The notes beneath the pieces were generated by a model, which worked only from the letters and a program-made list of their open reading frames with translations, ran no database searches and was not told the origin of the DNA. The translations under genes were made by a program, and so were the position numbers. DNA of 64,000 nucleotides from Malania oleifera (lineage: Eukaryota; Streptophyta; Magnoliopsida; Santalales; Ximeniaceae), in assembly GCF_029873635.1 (NCBI RefSeq), contig NC_080417.1, forward strand, positions 25,802,182 through 25,866,181. The letters are read 5' to 3'. Each line of letters opens with the position of its first letter. Position 1 is the stretch's first letter. Below, one piece after another: positions 48,037-58,790 of this stretch.

Positions 48037-49130
48037 ATGGAGCCCAAGGATAATAACTTGGAAAGTGGCTCCGAGGAGACAGCAAGTGATGAGTCTCCTT
48101 CTATGTCTCGTAGTATGGTGAGACGGGTGATCCGGGAAATTGGACGAAGTGTCAGGAGATGCGAGAGCTCTCCTGCTGATGTGAGGTGTACCATCGAGAG
48201 GTTCACACGCATGCACCCTCCGACATTTACGGGAGGACCGGATCCAATTGTGGCGAAAGATTAGATTGAGAAGACCGAGAAGATTTTGGGAGTCCTCCAC
48301 TGCACTGAAAAGCAGAAGGTCTTATACACTACCTTCCAACTGGCTGGAGAGGCAGGGCGATGGTGGACAGCAGTGAGTCTGCTTAAGAGGCAGAGAGCTG
48401 GTTCATCTGATATGACGTGGGTCTGCTTCAAGGAGGTATTCTTCGAGAGATACTTTCCGGTCTCCACTCAGGATGCGAAGGCTGATGAGTTTTCAGGCCT
48501 GACCTAGGGGACTTTGTCAGTGCAGAGATATGCTTCCAGATACATCGAGTTATCTCAATTTTCACCATACTTAGTTCCAAATAAGCACGAGAAGGCTCGA
48601 AAGTTCGAGAAAGGTCTGAGGAAAGACATCTGCCCTCTTGTGGGGATGCTACAGATCCGTGAGTTTTCTATTCTGGTTGATAAAGCCACCATACTTGAGA
48701 CCGACGTTCGAGGAGATGAGGTTGTACAGGCACAGGGGAAGAGGCCAGTATCTTCTGGTCCTCAAAGTAGTCCTCGGCAGGTACTGTGGAAGAAGAAGAA
48801 GAGCTACAGTTCCTGGTATCGGCAGAACACCGAGCGATTGAGTTCTCAGGGGGATCCATCCTCCGCACCATGTGCGAAGTGCAGTAAATGGCACAAGGGC
48901 GAGTGTTAGCCATTCTGGGGTGTTTGCTTCAACTGTGGCCAGTCGAGCCATATGGCGAAGTATTGTCCGGAATAGAGGAAGATTATGCCTGCACAGAGCC
49001 AGAACCATAGGAGTAATCAGGTGCCTCAGGGAAATTATCAGGCAACCATGACTCCAGCAACGGCTCTGGTGAGAGTATATTCACTTACTCCAGCAGATGT
49101 GGAACACGCTGGGAACGTGGTGACAGGTAC
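48037..49130 (+). pseudogene. Chromovirus gag with zinc knuckle
   Basis: ATG at 48037 opens MEPKDNNLESGSEETASDES. The frame (frame 1) runs through the retrotransposon gag domain: GEAGRWWTAVSLL and DMTWVCFKEVFFERYFP, then SVQRYASRYIELSQFSPYL. The zinc knuckle CFNCGQSSHMAKYC (48925-48966) is a perfect C-x2-C-x4-H-x4-C. In-frame TAG stops at 48262, 48505, 48907 and 48973 break it; the first sits where relatives have Trp, the second where they have Gln. Gag forms the particle and binds RNA through the knuckle. Otherwise length and order are normal. Confidence 0.9.
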
Positions 49131-49460
49131 CATGTTATTGCTTTCGAATAGAGCTATTGTTTTATTTGATTTGGGGGCAACCCATTCATTCATATCTGCT
49201 AGTTTTGTGAAGTTGTGTGGAGCAGAAACTTGTGTAATGAGTGAGTTGTTGTCTGTGATTACGCCAACTGGGAGTGTAACGGTTTGTAGTAAGATAATAG
49301 GAAACTGTCCAGTTGCGACATGTCGGGTTTTGACATCATTCTGGGGATGGATTGGTTGTTCTCCAATTATGCTGTGATTGACTGTCGTAAGAAGGTAGTG
49401 GTGTTCAGACCTCTTGGGGAGCAGGAGTATGAGTTTGTAGGATCGTGTGTGCATCCAGCG
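49131..49460 (+). pseudogene. Chromovirus aspartic protease, active site altered
   Basis: The frame continues from gag: LLLSNRAIVLFDLGATHSFI. Chromovirus proteases of this type normally have Asp-Ser-Gly-Ala; here Ser is Leu (TTG, one C-to-T change from TCG). The catalytic Asp remains. The C-terminal part ([19 protein letters not shown], from 49325) is in frame 3, so a frameshift separates the two halves near 49320. A frame-1 continuation ends at 49377 and is spurious. Confidence 0.85.
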
Positions 49461-49499
49461 CTGCAGATCTTATCGGCATTGCAGGCGAGGAGGTTACTC

Positions 49500-50580
49500 T
49501 TGGGCGGATGTCAGGGGTACCTAGCTTGTGTGAAGGAACCGCCGCAGGATAAGTTGAGACTCAAGGACATTCGGGTGGTCAACGAGTTTCCGGATGTGTT
49601 TCTAGACGATTTACCTGGTTTACCTCCGGATCGTGAGGTGGATTTTATGATTGAGTTACTACCTGGTAAGGCACCGATCTCTAAAGCTCCGTACCGGATG
49701 GCTCCAGCAGAACTTTGTGAGTTGAAGGAGCAGTTGCAAGAATTACTGAACAGGGGATTCATTCGACCTAGTGTTTCACCCTGGGGAGCTCCGGTATTAT
49801 TTGTGAAGAAGAAGGACGAGTCGATGCGGATGTGCATTGATTACCGTGAGATTAACAAAGTGACGGTGAAGAACCGTTACCCTTTGCCTCGTATAGATGA
49901 TCTCTTTGACTAGTTGCAGGGAACGCGGGTCTTTTCAAAGATCGATTTGCGGTCAGGATATCATCAGGTGAGGGTTAGAGTAGAGGATGTAGCGAAAAAT
50001 GCCTTCCAAACCAAATATGGCCACTACGAGTTCTTAGTCATGCCTTTTGGGTTGACGAATGCACCGACAGTGTTCATGGATCTGATGAACAGGGTTTTCC
50101 ATGAGTACTTGGATCGGTTCATGGTGGCATTTATCGATGACATTCTGGTATATTCGAAGAGTACGGAAGAGCATGTGGAACATTTGAGGTTAGTATTACA
50201 GATTCTACGGAAGAAGAAGCTATATGCTAAACTGAAGAACTCTGAGTTTTGGTTGAATCAGGTCGCGTTCTTAGGCCATGTGGTGTCTGAGGGCGGTATC
50301 TCTATTGATCCTAACAAGATCGAAGCTGTGGTTGACTGGGTTAGACCGAAGAGTGTCCAGGAGGTTCGGAGTTTTCTAGGACTGGCGGGTTATTATCGTC
50401 GGTTCGTAGAGGGTTTCTCTAAACTTTCTGGACCTCTGACACGATTAACTAGGAAGGGAGTTCAGTTTGAGTGGACTAGTGATTGCGAGCAGTGCTTTCA
50501 AGAGTTGAAACACCGGTTGGTTACTGCTCCAGTGTTGACTATTCCCTCGGGGAATGGTGGATATGTGATTTATAGCGACG
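49500..50580 (+). pseudogene. Chromovirus reverse transcriptase
   Basis: Frame 3. Fingers and palm motifs are well kept: [75 protein letters not shown], and active site [11 protein letters not shown] (50129-50161). The thumb and connection follow ([20 protein letters not shown]). One TAG at 49911 splits it into ORFs of 197 and 247 codons. At about 50578, right after VIYSDA, the reading jumps to pre-integrase sequence, so the RNase H domain is missing. The enzyme would copy element RNA into DNA. Confidence 0.95.
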
Positions 50581-50589
50581 CGCCTTTGA

Positions 50590-51849
50590 AGAGATTGTGG
50601 AGAAAGTGCAGCAGGGTTCGATTGCAGATTTTAACATCTCGGATAAAGGTGTATTGAGGTTTGGGACCAGGCTGTGTGTTCCAAATGACGTGGAGATCAG
50701 AAAGACAATTCTGGAAGAAGCGCATCGTTCTTTGTATACGGTACATCCGGGTAGTACGAAGATGTATCGGGATTTGCGCGAGTCCTTCTGGTGGAGTGGC
50801 ATGAAAAGGGATATTACCCGATTTGTGGAGCAGTGTCTGACGTGTTAGCAGGTGAAAGCTGAACATCAGAGGCCGGCAGAGCCATTGCAGCCTTTGCCTA
50901 TTTCGGTGTGAAAATGGGAGCATATTTCCATGGACTTTGTTACCCGATTACCGACAGCGCTTCACGGGCAGAATGCTATTTGGGTAATTGTGGACAGGTT
51001 GACGAAATCTGCTCACTTTGTACCGATGAAGGTTAGCTACCCTTTGAGTAGACTAGCTGATATGTATATGCATGAGATTTTGAGAATGCACGGAGTTCCG
51101 GTGTCCATTGTTTCATATTGGGATCCGAGGTTTACTTCTCGATTTTGGAAGAGCTTGCAGGAAGCATTAGGACGAAGCTTACTTTTAGTACAACATTCCA
51201 CCCCCAGACTGATGGACAGTCGGAGAGGACGATACAAATCTTGGAGGATATGTTACAGGCTTGTGTATTGGACTTCGGTGGTAGTTGGATTCAGTTTCTG
51301 CCACTAGTAGAGTTTGCCTATAACAACAACTTCCAGGCTAGTATAGGGATGGCACCGTTCGAGGCTTTGTATGGTCAGAGGTGTCGATCTCCTTTGTATT
51401 GGGATGAGGTAGGTGAACGTTAGGTTTTAGGACCTGAACTTGTGCAGCAGGCATCTGAGAATGTGGATTTGATCCGGGAGAGAATTAGATCAGCTCAGAG
51501 TCGGCAGAAGAGTTACACGGATGTTCGCTGCCATGAGTTAGAGTTCGAAGTGGGAGGTAAGGTATTTCTGTTTATCGCTCCAATGAAGGGAATGATGAGA
51601 TTTGGCAGGAAGGGCAAGTTGAGCCTGAGGTATATCGGACCATTTGAGGTACTTGAGCGAGTGGGTCTGGTAGCCTATAGAGTTGCATTACCTCCGGCAC
51701 TTTCGAGGGTCCACAATGTGTTTCACGTATCTATGCTGAGAAGGTACGTGTTGGATTCGTTTCATGTTATTAGTTATGATGAATTGGAAATTGGGGATAC
51801 TTTAGCTTATGAGGAGACACCTATTCAGGTTCTGGACCGTAAAGTTTAG
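50590..51849 (+). pseudogene. Chromovirus integrase
   Basis: Frame 2, then frame 1. The zinc-binding HHCC part is visible (EEAHRSLYTVHPGSTKMYRD, then FVEQCLTC at about 50825-50848). The catalytic core has SMDFVTRLP (about 50930) and FHPQTDGQSERT (about 51200-51230), but the second acidic site, normally Ser-Asp-Arg-Asp, reads SYWDPRFTS (about 51112): the Asp is Tyr. A frameshift lies near 51170; stops are TAG at 50846 and 51421 and TGA at 50909. The C-terminal part (GKLSLRYIGPFEVLERVGLV; VFHVSMLRRYV) is in frame 1. Integrase would insert the DNA copy. Confidence 0.9.
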
Positions 51850-51969
51850 AAGCTCCGTACCAAAGAGATACCGTTAGTGAAAGTATTGTGGCAAAACCAC
51901 GAGGTAGAGGAGGCTTCTTGGGAACTAGAAACGGAGATACGCCAGAAGTATCCACAGTTGTTTGAGTAG
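51850..51969 (+). pseudogene. Chromodomain at integrase C-terminus
   Basis: After a TAG at 51847-51849 the same frame gives KLRTKEIPLVKVLWQNHEVE then EASWELETEIRQKYPQLFE, ending at TAG 51967. The VKVLW, EASWE and YPQLF positions fit a chromodomain as fused to chromovirus integrases. It is thought to steer insertion to particular histone marks in heterochromatin. Confidence 0.85.
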
Positions 51970-52481
51970 TATTTTGACAGCAAGATAGTATGAGTATGTA
52001 TGTATGTAATACCGTGTTATCGTATGGTATTAGTGGTTAGTCTTTGGGAGGGTCTTGTTGTATTGTAAACTCCTGAGACTTTGTATGTATGTAACAACAA
52101 TATTTTCCTCTGCCATAAGTGAGGGAAGGTATGAATGTATTGTAACGGGGCTGCGTATAAATGGCCGCCATGTTCATAGAGTATGTATGTATCGTGACAG
52201 CTGGGTATCATGGCCACCGTATTCTCTAGAGTGTGTACGTATGTATTATAACGGGGCTGCGTATAAATGGCTGCCGTGTTCTCTAGAGAATGTATGTATG
52301 GATGGTGACCGCTTGGTATCAGTATATATGTATTGTGACAATTGGATATCCTCTAGGGTACGTATGTGTCTATCATGATAGTTTGGTTTCACTTTAGAGT
52401 GAGTATGTATGTAGTAGTATGAATGTATTGTAATGAGAGGTTACAAATTTCGAGGATCAAATTTTTATAAGGAGGGGAGAT
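51970..52481 (+). repeat. 3' untranslated region with degenerate repeats and PPT
   Basis: Contains repeated 'AACGGGGCTGCGTATAAATGG' -like phrases (about 52144 and 52252; longest shared run about 20 bp) and many GTATGTATGTA runs. It ends with the polypurine tract AAGGAGGGGAGA (52469-52480) next to the 3' LTR. ORFs at 52017-52378 are in this repeat and are not genes. Confidence 0.8.
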
Positions 52482-54580
52482 TGTAAGAACCCGGAAAAAT
52501 AGAAAATGGATTCCTACAGATTTCATCGACGAAGCCAGATTTCGTCGACAAAGGCAGTAGACTTTTCGTCAACGAAATTCAGAGGTTCGTCGACGAAGAA
52601 AAGCCGAGAGGTCTGGAGAAATTGAAATATCAGACTTCGTCGACGAGGTTGCCGACATCCGTGATGAAATCCTTGACTTTTCGTCGACGAAGGTACTTTT
52701 CATCGACGAAAACTGGGCGGGTCAAAAGGGAAAAGGAAAATTACTTTTCTTCTTCATTAAGTTTCTCTACTCTCTCTCTCTCTAAACTCTCTCTCTCTCT
52801 CTCTAGATTTCCTCGCCGGTCGTTAATAGAATCAGAAATCTGAGGTTACCACGAGGATCATGGAAGGATTCTCTACAACTTCTGTGGATCGGAATCTCGG
52901 TTCGAGCATTTTCGGGTTTCGGGTCAAAATCGAGGTAAGGCTCGGTTTTCATTTCTGATTAGGTATATGTGTTATAGTATGGATCGTAAGCATGTTTAGT
53001 ATTCTAATTTGTAGATTTCGGAGTTTCGGTTCGTAGTTTTGAGGGCCGTAGAGTTCGTGGTTTGGTTTTGGGTTGAGGTAAGGGGATTCTGTTTATATCA
53101 GTTCATTTTTGAAAATCGAGATCAGTAAGCCTGTAGGCTACGATCGTATATATGTTTTGACTACTTATTTGGGGAAATCTATTGGGTAAAAACACGGGAT
53201 TTTAGGGTTATAGTTTTCGGGAAAGTCGGGGATTTCAGGTATCATCTCTTGTTTGTTTGGAAAACTGTTTGCTTGCTTTAAAACTGTATTATTGAGATGA
53301 CCGTGATCCATATTTGCATAAACTGTATACTTGAAATTGTAAACGATAGGATTTGCCGTAAACCAAATAAGTGTGGTATGTGTGTATGTATGTAAATGGT
53401 CCAGGTATTTGTAAAACAGCTATGTGGCGGTTTATTACTGTACACTGAAATGTATAGGGACGTGAGTTCCAAAGTGATTCCAGGTTTTGTGAAAAACGGC
53501 TAGGGGCGGCTAACTACCGTATGTCGTAATGACTAGGGGCGGCTAACTACCGTACGCCGTAACAGCTAGGGGCGGCTAACTACTGTACGCTGTGCCCTAT
53601 AATGGCTAACTACTATGGGCAAGAGTGCCCGGCTCTATATCCGGAGTGCGAAATATCACCAAGAGTGGTCGGCTCAATATCTGGGGTGCGAAATATCACC
53701 AGTATGATTCGGTTAGTCACCGAATGTAGCAACAGACCACAGTGGGCCTAGGTTGACGCCGCGTAGTTTGCACATGGTAACATAATCGGGGTTAGACCAG
53801 GTGACCTTGTGTAGTTGCATGTGTAGCAATGGATTCACTATTGGACCTGAGTCGGAAACCTTCGTAGTTTAATGTGTTGGAACGTAACCGCTGTGAGACT
53901 AGGTGACTTGTGCAGTTGTGAGTAGTGTGACGACACTGACCATATGTATGTATGTATGTATGTATTTGAGTATCATATGAACTGGAATGGTTTTGTGAAA
54001 ATACTGGAACTGTATGGAATTGTATGGGAATGTATGGAACTTGTTTTGAAACTATACGTATGTGTTTCAAACTGTATCATATGTGTGTTTTATGAAGTAT
54101 GAAAAAGACACTGGTATGCCACACACTGATATAACCTATTTTTCTCCCTTACTGAGAGGTGTCTCACCCCGAATATACACAAATTTTTTTAGGTCCTTCG
54201 GGTAGCCGAAATTAGCATCCTAGCATCCGGAAGCGGGGTGTGTTTAGCTACTGTTAGTACCTGATAGGTACGAATTTTGTAACAGGGTTGTCCTAATGGA
54301 TTTTGTAGACACCCATGGTATGTATAGTATCTTGTGGGCATGTTTAACCCTATATGGTATAGACTCTAGTATGGTACAGTTTGATGTAAAGAAAGACCGT
54401 ATTTTGCTGCGTATATTGATGAGTATGGACATGCATTGTATGTATGTATATAGGGTATCCATTACCCCACGGGGTCGGTCCCTCTTGTATATGGTATCAT
54501 GTATTATTTATATTGATACAGAGACAGGTTAGGTTACTTAATTCACCCCTGGGTCCCATTTCAGGGTTCGGGGTGTGACA
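52482..54580 (+). mobile_element. 3' LTR of Tekay-like element
   Basis: TGTAAGAACCCGG to GGGTGTGACA, 2,099 bp. Same internal order as the 5' LTR, but without the TATA box and with a shorter CT run and 33-bp array. Termini are intact. Confidence 0.95.
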
Positions 54581-54585
54581 CCTGA

Positions 54586-54989
54586 AGAGAGAGACTGGTC
54601 ATGTGGAATAGTCCCGGATTGGCTTAAACCCGGTTAGGAAAGCTAGGTGCGCCATCCTGTTAAGGCGTGTCGGTTGAGGTCAGCCCCTTGAATTGGCCTG
54701 GTTGTATAGGTGCCGCTCCACCCGTTTAAAAGAGCATTTTAGTGGTAATCCTTGTGCTTTTGTGGCCAAGGCGGGGACATAGGCACAGTTGGCCAAACCC
54801 CGATAACATATCGTGTGTGTTCTTTACATTTCCACAATTTACATTTACTACACGTGTATGTTTGTTTGATGATTGCATAGACTAACCCTAGGCTAAATTA
54901 CATTGTTGTTAAAATCTGTAGACCTAGGTAACAAATTTTTAAATACTCAATTCACCCCCCCCCCTCTTGGAGTTGCACCATAACTATCA
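54586..54989 (+). mobile_element. Copia LTR, right segment
   Basis: Continues the LTR cut at 45571: AGAGAGAGACTGG..., 'TAGTCCCGGATTGGCTTAAA', 'GGTGCCGCTCCACCC', 'GGCCAAACCCCGATAACA' and the C-run end block at about 54955-54970, ending near 54989 (ACTATCA). The segments add up to a LTR of about 2.0 kb. The right terminus is approximate. Confidence 0.8.
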
Positions 54990-55030
54990 AGAGGAACAAG
55001 ATGGTGGGCTCAAAACTCAGTTTTGAGATA

Positions 55031-55100
55031 CTGGGCAGGGGCACCGATCTGGCGATTTTGCTCAAATTTGGTGATTTTGCTCAAATCTGGTGATTTTGCT
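55031..55100. repeat. Short tandem repeat, about 22 bp x 3
   Basis: 'TGGCGATTTTGCTCAAATT' , 'TGGTGATTTTGCTCAAATC' and 'TGGTGATTTTGCTCTGATC' follow one another. No function evident. Confidence 0.85.
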
Positions 55101-55107
55101 CTGATCT

Positions 55108-55400
55108 GCCTCTAATACCAATTATTAGGGATCTATGAACAACAATCACACACAAGAAAAATAAATATGCAAAATAAGAACACCAAATATAACATGGGTC
55201 AGTCTAATCTGACTTACGTCCACGGAGCATACCCAATTTACTATAACTTGGGAGAAAATACAAGAGGAGGAGACACCACTAAAGTCGCATCATCAATGCT
55301 CCATTTCCATTTTATCTTAACAAAACTTATTTTACCCCAGTGTATGTCTTCTTGGGCTATTGTTGTGAAAGGATCTATGTAGATTAGGTAATTTTTCAAA
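55108..55400 (-). mobile_element. Possible minus-strand Copia LTR end with primer site
   Basis: The minus strand of 55108-55120 reads TGGTATTAGAGGC, one transition away from the usual tRNA-Met-type primer site, and the adjoining 55121 onwards would be LTR sequence (about 55121-55400 or more). No second LTR or purine tract was found. The ORF at 55167-55382 is unsupported. Confidence 0.35.
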
Positions 55401-56688
55401 ACTTTCATTCCCCTATCTTGGCAAGACTACTACCTTTGTGTAGTTGGACATCTTCTTTGCTTCTTGGATAAGCTTAACATGCCAAAAATCATACTATTGC
55501 GCTTAGTTGTTCAAATGAATTCGTGATTTTTGAAAGCTAAGATGATAATCCTTTAGTTCTTATTTTCTTACTCATTTTAGAATCACATGAATAAAAAATT
55601 TAAATCATATGATGTAGTGTCCAAATGATCAATTTTTATTATCAAACCTATCTTTGGAGCCAATGTTTTGACTTTAAAACTCAATTTATTAAATATTTAT
55701 TGCATGTCTTCTTTCTAGTAATGGCTTCTTCTAATGAGATTCAGAAGTTGATGAGCCATCGTTTCACGTTTTCAACTCAGCTTTTCTTTTCCTACACTTT
55801 TTCTTTCTCCCTTTCTTTTCCTTTTTTTGATCCTTTTTTTTTTTCTATGTTTTCTTCAAATGACTTGGTTCCTATTGATCCCATTTTTGCCTTCAACAAG
55901 AGTTGACACTAATCATGCCCTATCCTCATGGATTTTAAATTCTTGAGCCAACATTGAAGGGTACCACCAACAACTCATCATTCATGGTAAATTCTCAAAG
56001 TATATTGCATCCTCAACTTGAAGTTATGAATTCATCGTTGTTTCATTAAACTTTATGCATGATAAAAACTCTTTTGAGCATCCTTGTTGAATCATTGGGC
56101 ATTGAGGTGGTCTTAATGACACAGATGAAATGTAGGCTAGGTTTAAGGCTTTTGAAAGAAGAGAAACTTGGCTTAAGAACCCCTCTGCCCTAGAAACTCA
56201 GTAAAATTTTATCTAAATTTGTGGAGATTTTTACTGAACTCGTCCTTTATAACCATCAACCTACCTTCGTGCTCATTCTAAGATCAAGTTACGATGTAAT
56301 TCACGACTTGACATCTTGATGTGATAACTTAATTGAGATAAGGCAAATAAATGATCTGGTTATGATTTTTGTTATGACTATTATGTAGGCATAAGTTATG
56401 GGCTACAAAAGAAAACGATCTTAAGGCTTAAACCTCTTTTGACTTGAGGTTCCGAATTGGTCAATAGATCGCCTTTGGTGGCTTTACAAGTATTCTTTTT
56501 CAATTCACCATTTGAAATTTTCTTCACTTTTTCTGCACTCTTTTGATCTCGTATATGTACTTTTGCTGATCTTCTTTTATTTTCTCATTTTTGTTTGCAT
56601 TTAAATTTTAATCATTCTTCATTATTTTCTTCTAACTTTCTCATCTTTTCTTTTCTTCTCATCAATACCCTCAAAACTACCCTCTTTT

Positions 56689-56711
56689 GTGTGTGTGTGT
56701 GTGTGTGTGTG
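56689..56711. repeat. (GT)n microsatellite
   Basis: GT dinucleotide run of about 23 bp. Confidence 0.95.
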
Positions 56712-57227
56712 ATCCTATGATAAGTGGTGAAGAAATAAGTGTATAGTTTAATTAGGTTTCACAAAGTATTATATTCATATTCAACATGATAGCTTATGAA
56801 AGATGGCCCCTTTTTATCTTGGCATTTTCCACTGCCTCAATTGAATTGTTATTTATTAGGGGCCTCTCAAACCCATGGTTATTTTGGTTAATTGAATTTA
56901 GAAGAAGTTTATTTACTTTTTTAGGCTCAATGAGATAGCAAGTGAATAGGGCGAAGACATTGGAGGTAGGATTGGTTCGAAGGCACGTCTAATGCAATAT
57001 GAGGCACGTAAGGTGCAATAGTAAGGCCCACTTGAACAAGTGTTGGAGAATCAGGCTTACTTCTGTTGGTGTCGAATACACAGCGAAAACCTCACACAAA
57101 CTCACAAATCAATCACCAAACAAGCAATGCAAGCACTCATTGATGAACTATACGAGACAAGCAATCACTAAAAAATGAAAATAAACGAAAGCAACAATCA
57201 AAATACAAAGATTTGCGTGACACAAAA

Positions 57228-57228
<1 letters not shown>

Positions 57229-57258
<30 letters not shown>

Positions 57259-57268
57259 CATATATATA
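57229..57268. repeat. (CATA)n/(TA)n microsatellite
   Basis: CATA tetranucleotides (about seven) passing into a TA run. Confidence 0.95.
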
Positions 57269-57988
57269 ATCTCAAGAATAATAATATTTAAAGGCAAAAC
57301 ACAATGATTTCAATTTTATTTTAAAATAATAATATTTAAACAGTGTATATGTACTTATTTTTGAATTTTCAAGAAAAATCTTTATCTTTTCGTCATGTTT
57401 TTTAGTCTACGATACCACTGTTGTCAAGTAAAATTTTTCAATCCTCAATTCCCAATTCTATCCATGGGAGCATTCACTTCTCTAAAATCTATAATTCTTT
57501 GAATTTTACAATTCCTCAAATTCGTTGGATCAGTACTGATCCATCAGGAATACTAATTAATAATCCACAAGCAAAGGCATAAATATTTTCAAAATAACAG
57601 CACCGATCAATGGAAATGAAGAAATTATTATATACATATATTACCCCTTGTGAACAATGGTAGAAGGTTCTGTCCCCACTACCATACAGACACACATGGT
57701 AAGATTCCATCTTAGAAACTCACGAAACCTAAATTAAACTCGAGCAGTGCATGTGTGAGAATTAGCTCATTACATATATTATTAATTACATAACGAATGA
57801 ATGTTTTGTAAAGTTGTCGCAACGTCACAGATGAGAAAACAAACAAGTCTAGTGCAATGAAGCCCACATTTACGGTTCTATTTCAGATGTGAAAATAAAA
57901 TGCATACTAATTAATTTTAAGCATACAAGTGCCATGACATTATCTGTATTGTGCTTAAACAAGTGGAATATTATAGATATCCTAATAA

Positions 57989-58408
57989 TTTTGCAATAGT
58001 ACAATAGGATAAATAATTGGAACCTACCATGCATCCAGTTGTTCATGATCTATTCTAAACTAGGAACTCATATTTCAAACACTGAAGATTACAGAAAAAT
58101 GAAGTTGTCATGAGCATTGGCAGCAAAAGCTAAAATAGTGGAACTCCCAAAAAGACCACAAGGGTTTGTAAAACAAGCCTTCAGATCAAGCCACGTGCAT
58201 CTGCCGGCATCCTCTTCCATCTCTGGGTTAATCTAAAGACTTGTTCTGCAAACCCTTGCGGCCTTTTTGGGAGTTGCACTATTTTAGCTTTTGCTGCCAA
58301 TTTGCTCATGACAACTTCATTTTTTTGTAATTTTTAGTGTTTGAAATATGAGTTCCTAATTTAGAATATGCATTCCGATTATTTATCCTATCGTATTACT
58401 GCAAAATA
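57989..58408. repeat. Long inverted repeat (hairpin-forming)
   Basis: The left arm (about 57989-58185) and right arm (about 58230-58408) are reverse complements, with a loop of about 45 bp. Over the core (58054-58180 against 58232-58366) I count roughly a dozen mismatches and small gaps in about 127 bp. Example: left GAAGTTGTCATGAGCA, right TGCTCATGACAACTTC. The left arm has about 25 extra bases near 58022-58050. The right arm overlaps the last codons of the CASPL5-like pseudogene, so the left arm is an inverted copy of that end. Transcribed, it would fold into a long hairpin. No coding function is seen. Confidence 0.85.
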
Positions 58409-58790
58409 GCCATCCCAATACAACCGCATCACCAACAAGAAGCAAAAGCACTAGTCTGCGCCTCCTTGGACCCCATACATGGAGACCCCTTCTTTCCTGG
58501 ACAACGGCATAGATATCCATCCCAATTAGCCCAGCCGTCCACAGCCATTGTATACCCATTGCAACCCCAAGGGCGACAGAACTGGGTAGGGATGAAACAT
58601 CTGAGGCGCTACACAAAACAAACATGGAGAAGGATAAAAGAATAATTTCAGCCCCAATGGCGTAGCAGGCGTGCCTCGTGTATATTCCACATTGACTGCT
58701 TGAATTGGCCCAACGGCCTCGGCCGGTCCCGACATTCTCGGCAATAGAGAGTACGGCGCAGTTTCAAAAATGCGCAGGCCAAGCAGAGAG
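58383..58790 (-). pseudogene. CASP-like (CASPL5-type) membrane protein, truncated and frameshifted
   Basis: On the minus strand an exon begins after CAG at 58791-58793. ATG at 58735 opens MSGPAEAVGPIQAVNVEYTR then GTPATPLGLKL, like the N-terminus and first helix start of CASPL5 proteins. Near 58620-58640 reading must shift by one base to LLSFSMFVLCSASDVSSLPS, then VALGVAMGIQWLWTAGLIGM, DIYAVVQERRG and LVLLLLVGDAVVLGWLF, which match helices 1-3 and the conserved Gly-Asp. The fourth helix is missing; TAG ends it at 58383 within the inverted repeat. CASP-like proteins are four-helix plasma-membrane scaffold proteins. The frame-A ORF running 58999-58526 is the alternative reading. Family by motif only. 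Confidence 0.55.

Larger units (their letters stand above)
45572..54580 (+). mobile_element. Tekay-like chromovirus (Ty3/Gypsy), complete but defective
   Basis: A 9,009-bp element with 2,140-bp and 2,099-bp LTRs, tRNA-Met-type primer site, gag, protease, RT, integrase and C-terminal chromodomain, polypurine tract and a perfect CCTGA duplication. Domain order and the chromodomain after integrase mark a chromovirus; long LTRs and the sequence style suggest the Tekay/Del lineage. The ORFs have about nine stops and two frameshifts, and the RNase H region is deleted. In the first ~260 bp the two LTRs differ at 18 sites by eye, 17 of them transitions, many at CG. It inserted after the Copia LTR that it splits. 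Confidence 0.95.
55401..57988. other. Low-copy AT-rich region, no gene seen
   Basis: Long pyrimidine-rich stretches (about 55780-55860 and 56500-56690) and spacer. ORFs at 55625 (93 codons) and 57516 (minus, 64 codons) have no recognisable domain and may be chance. I see no terminal repeats. Confidence 0.5.

Noticed and set aside
48649..49454. Minus-strand ORFs of 119 and 138 codons
   Set aside because: Antisense shadows of the chromovirus gag and protease.
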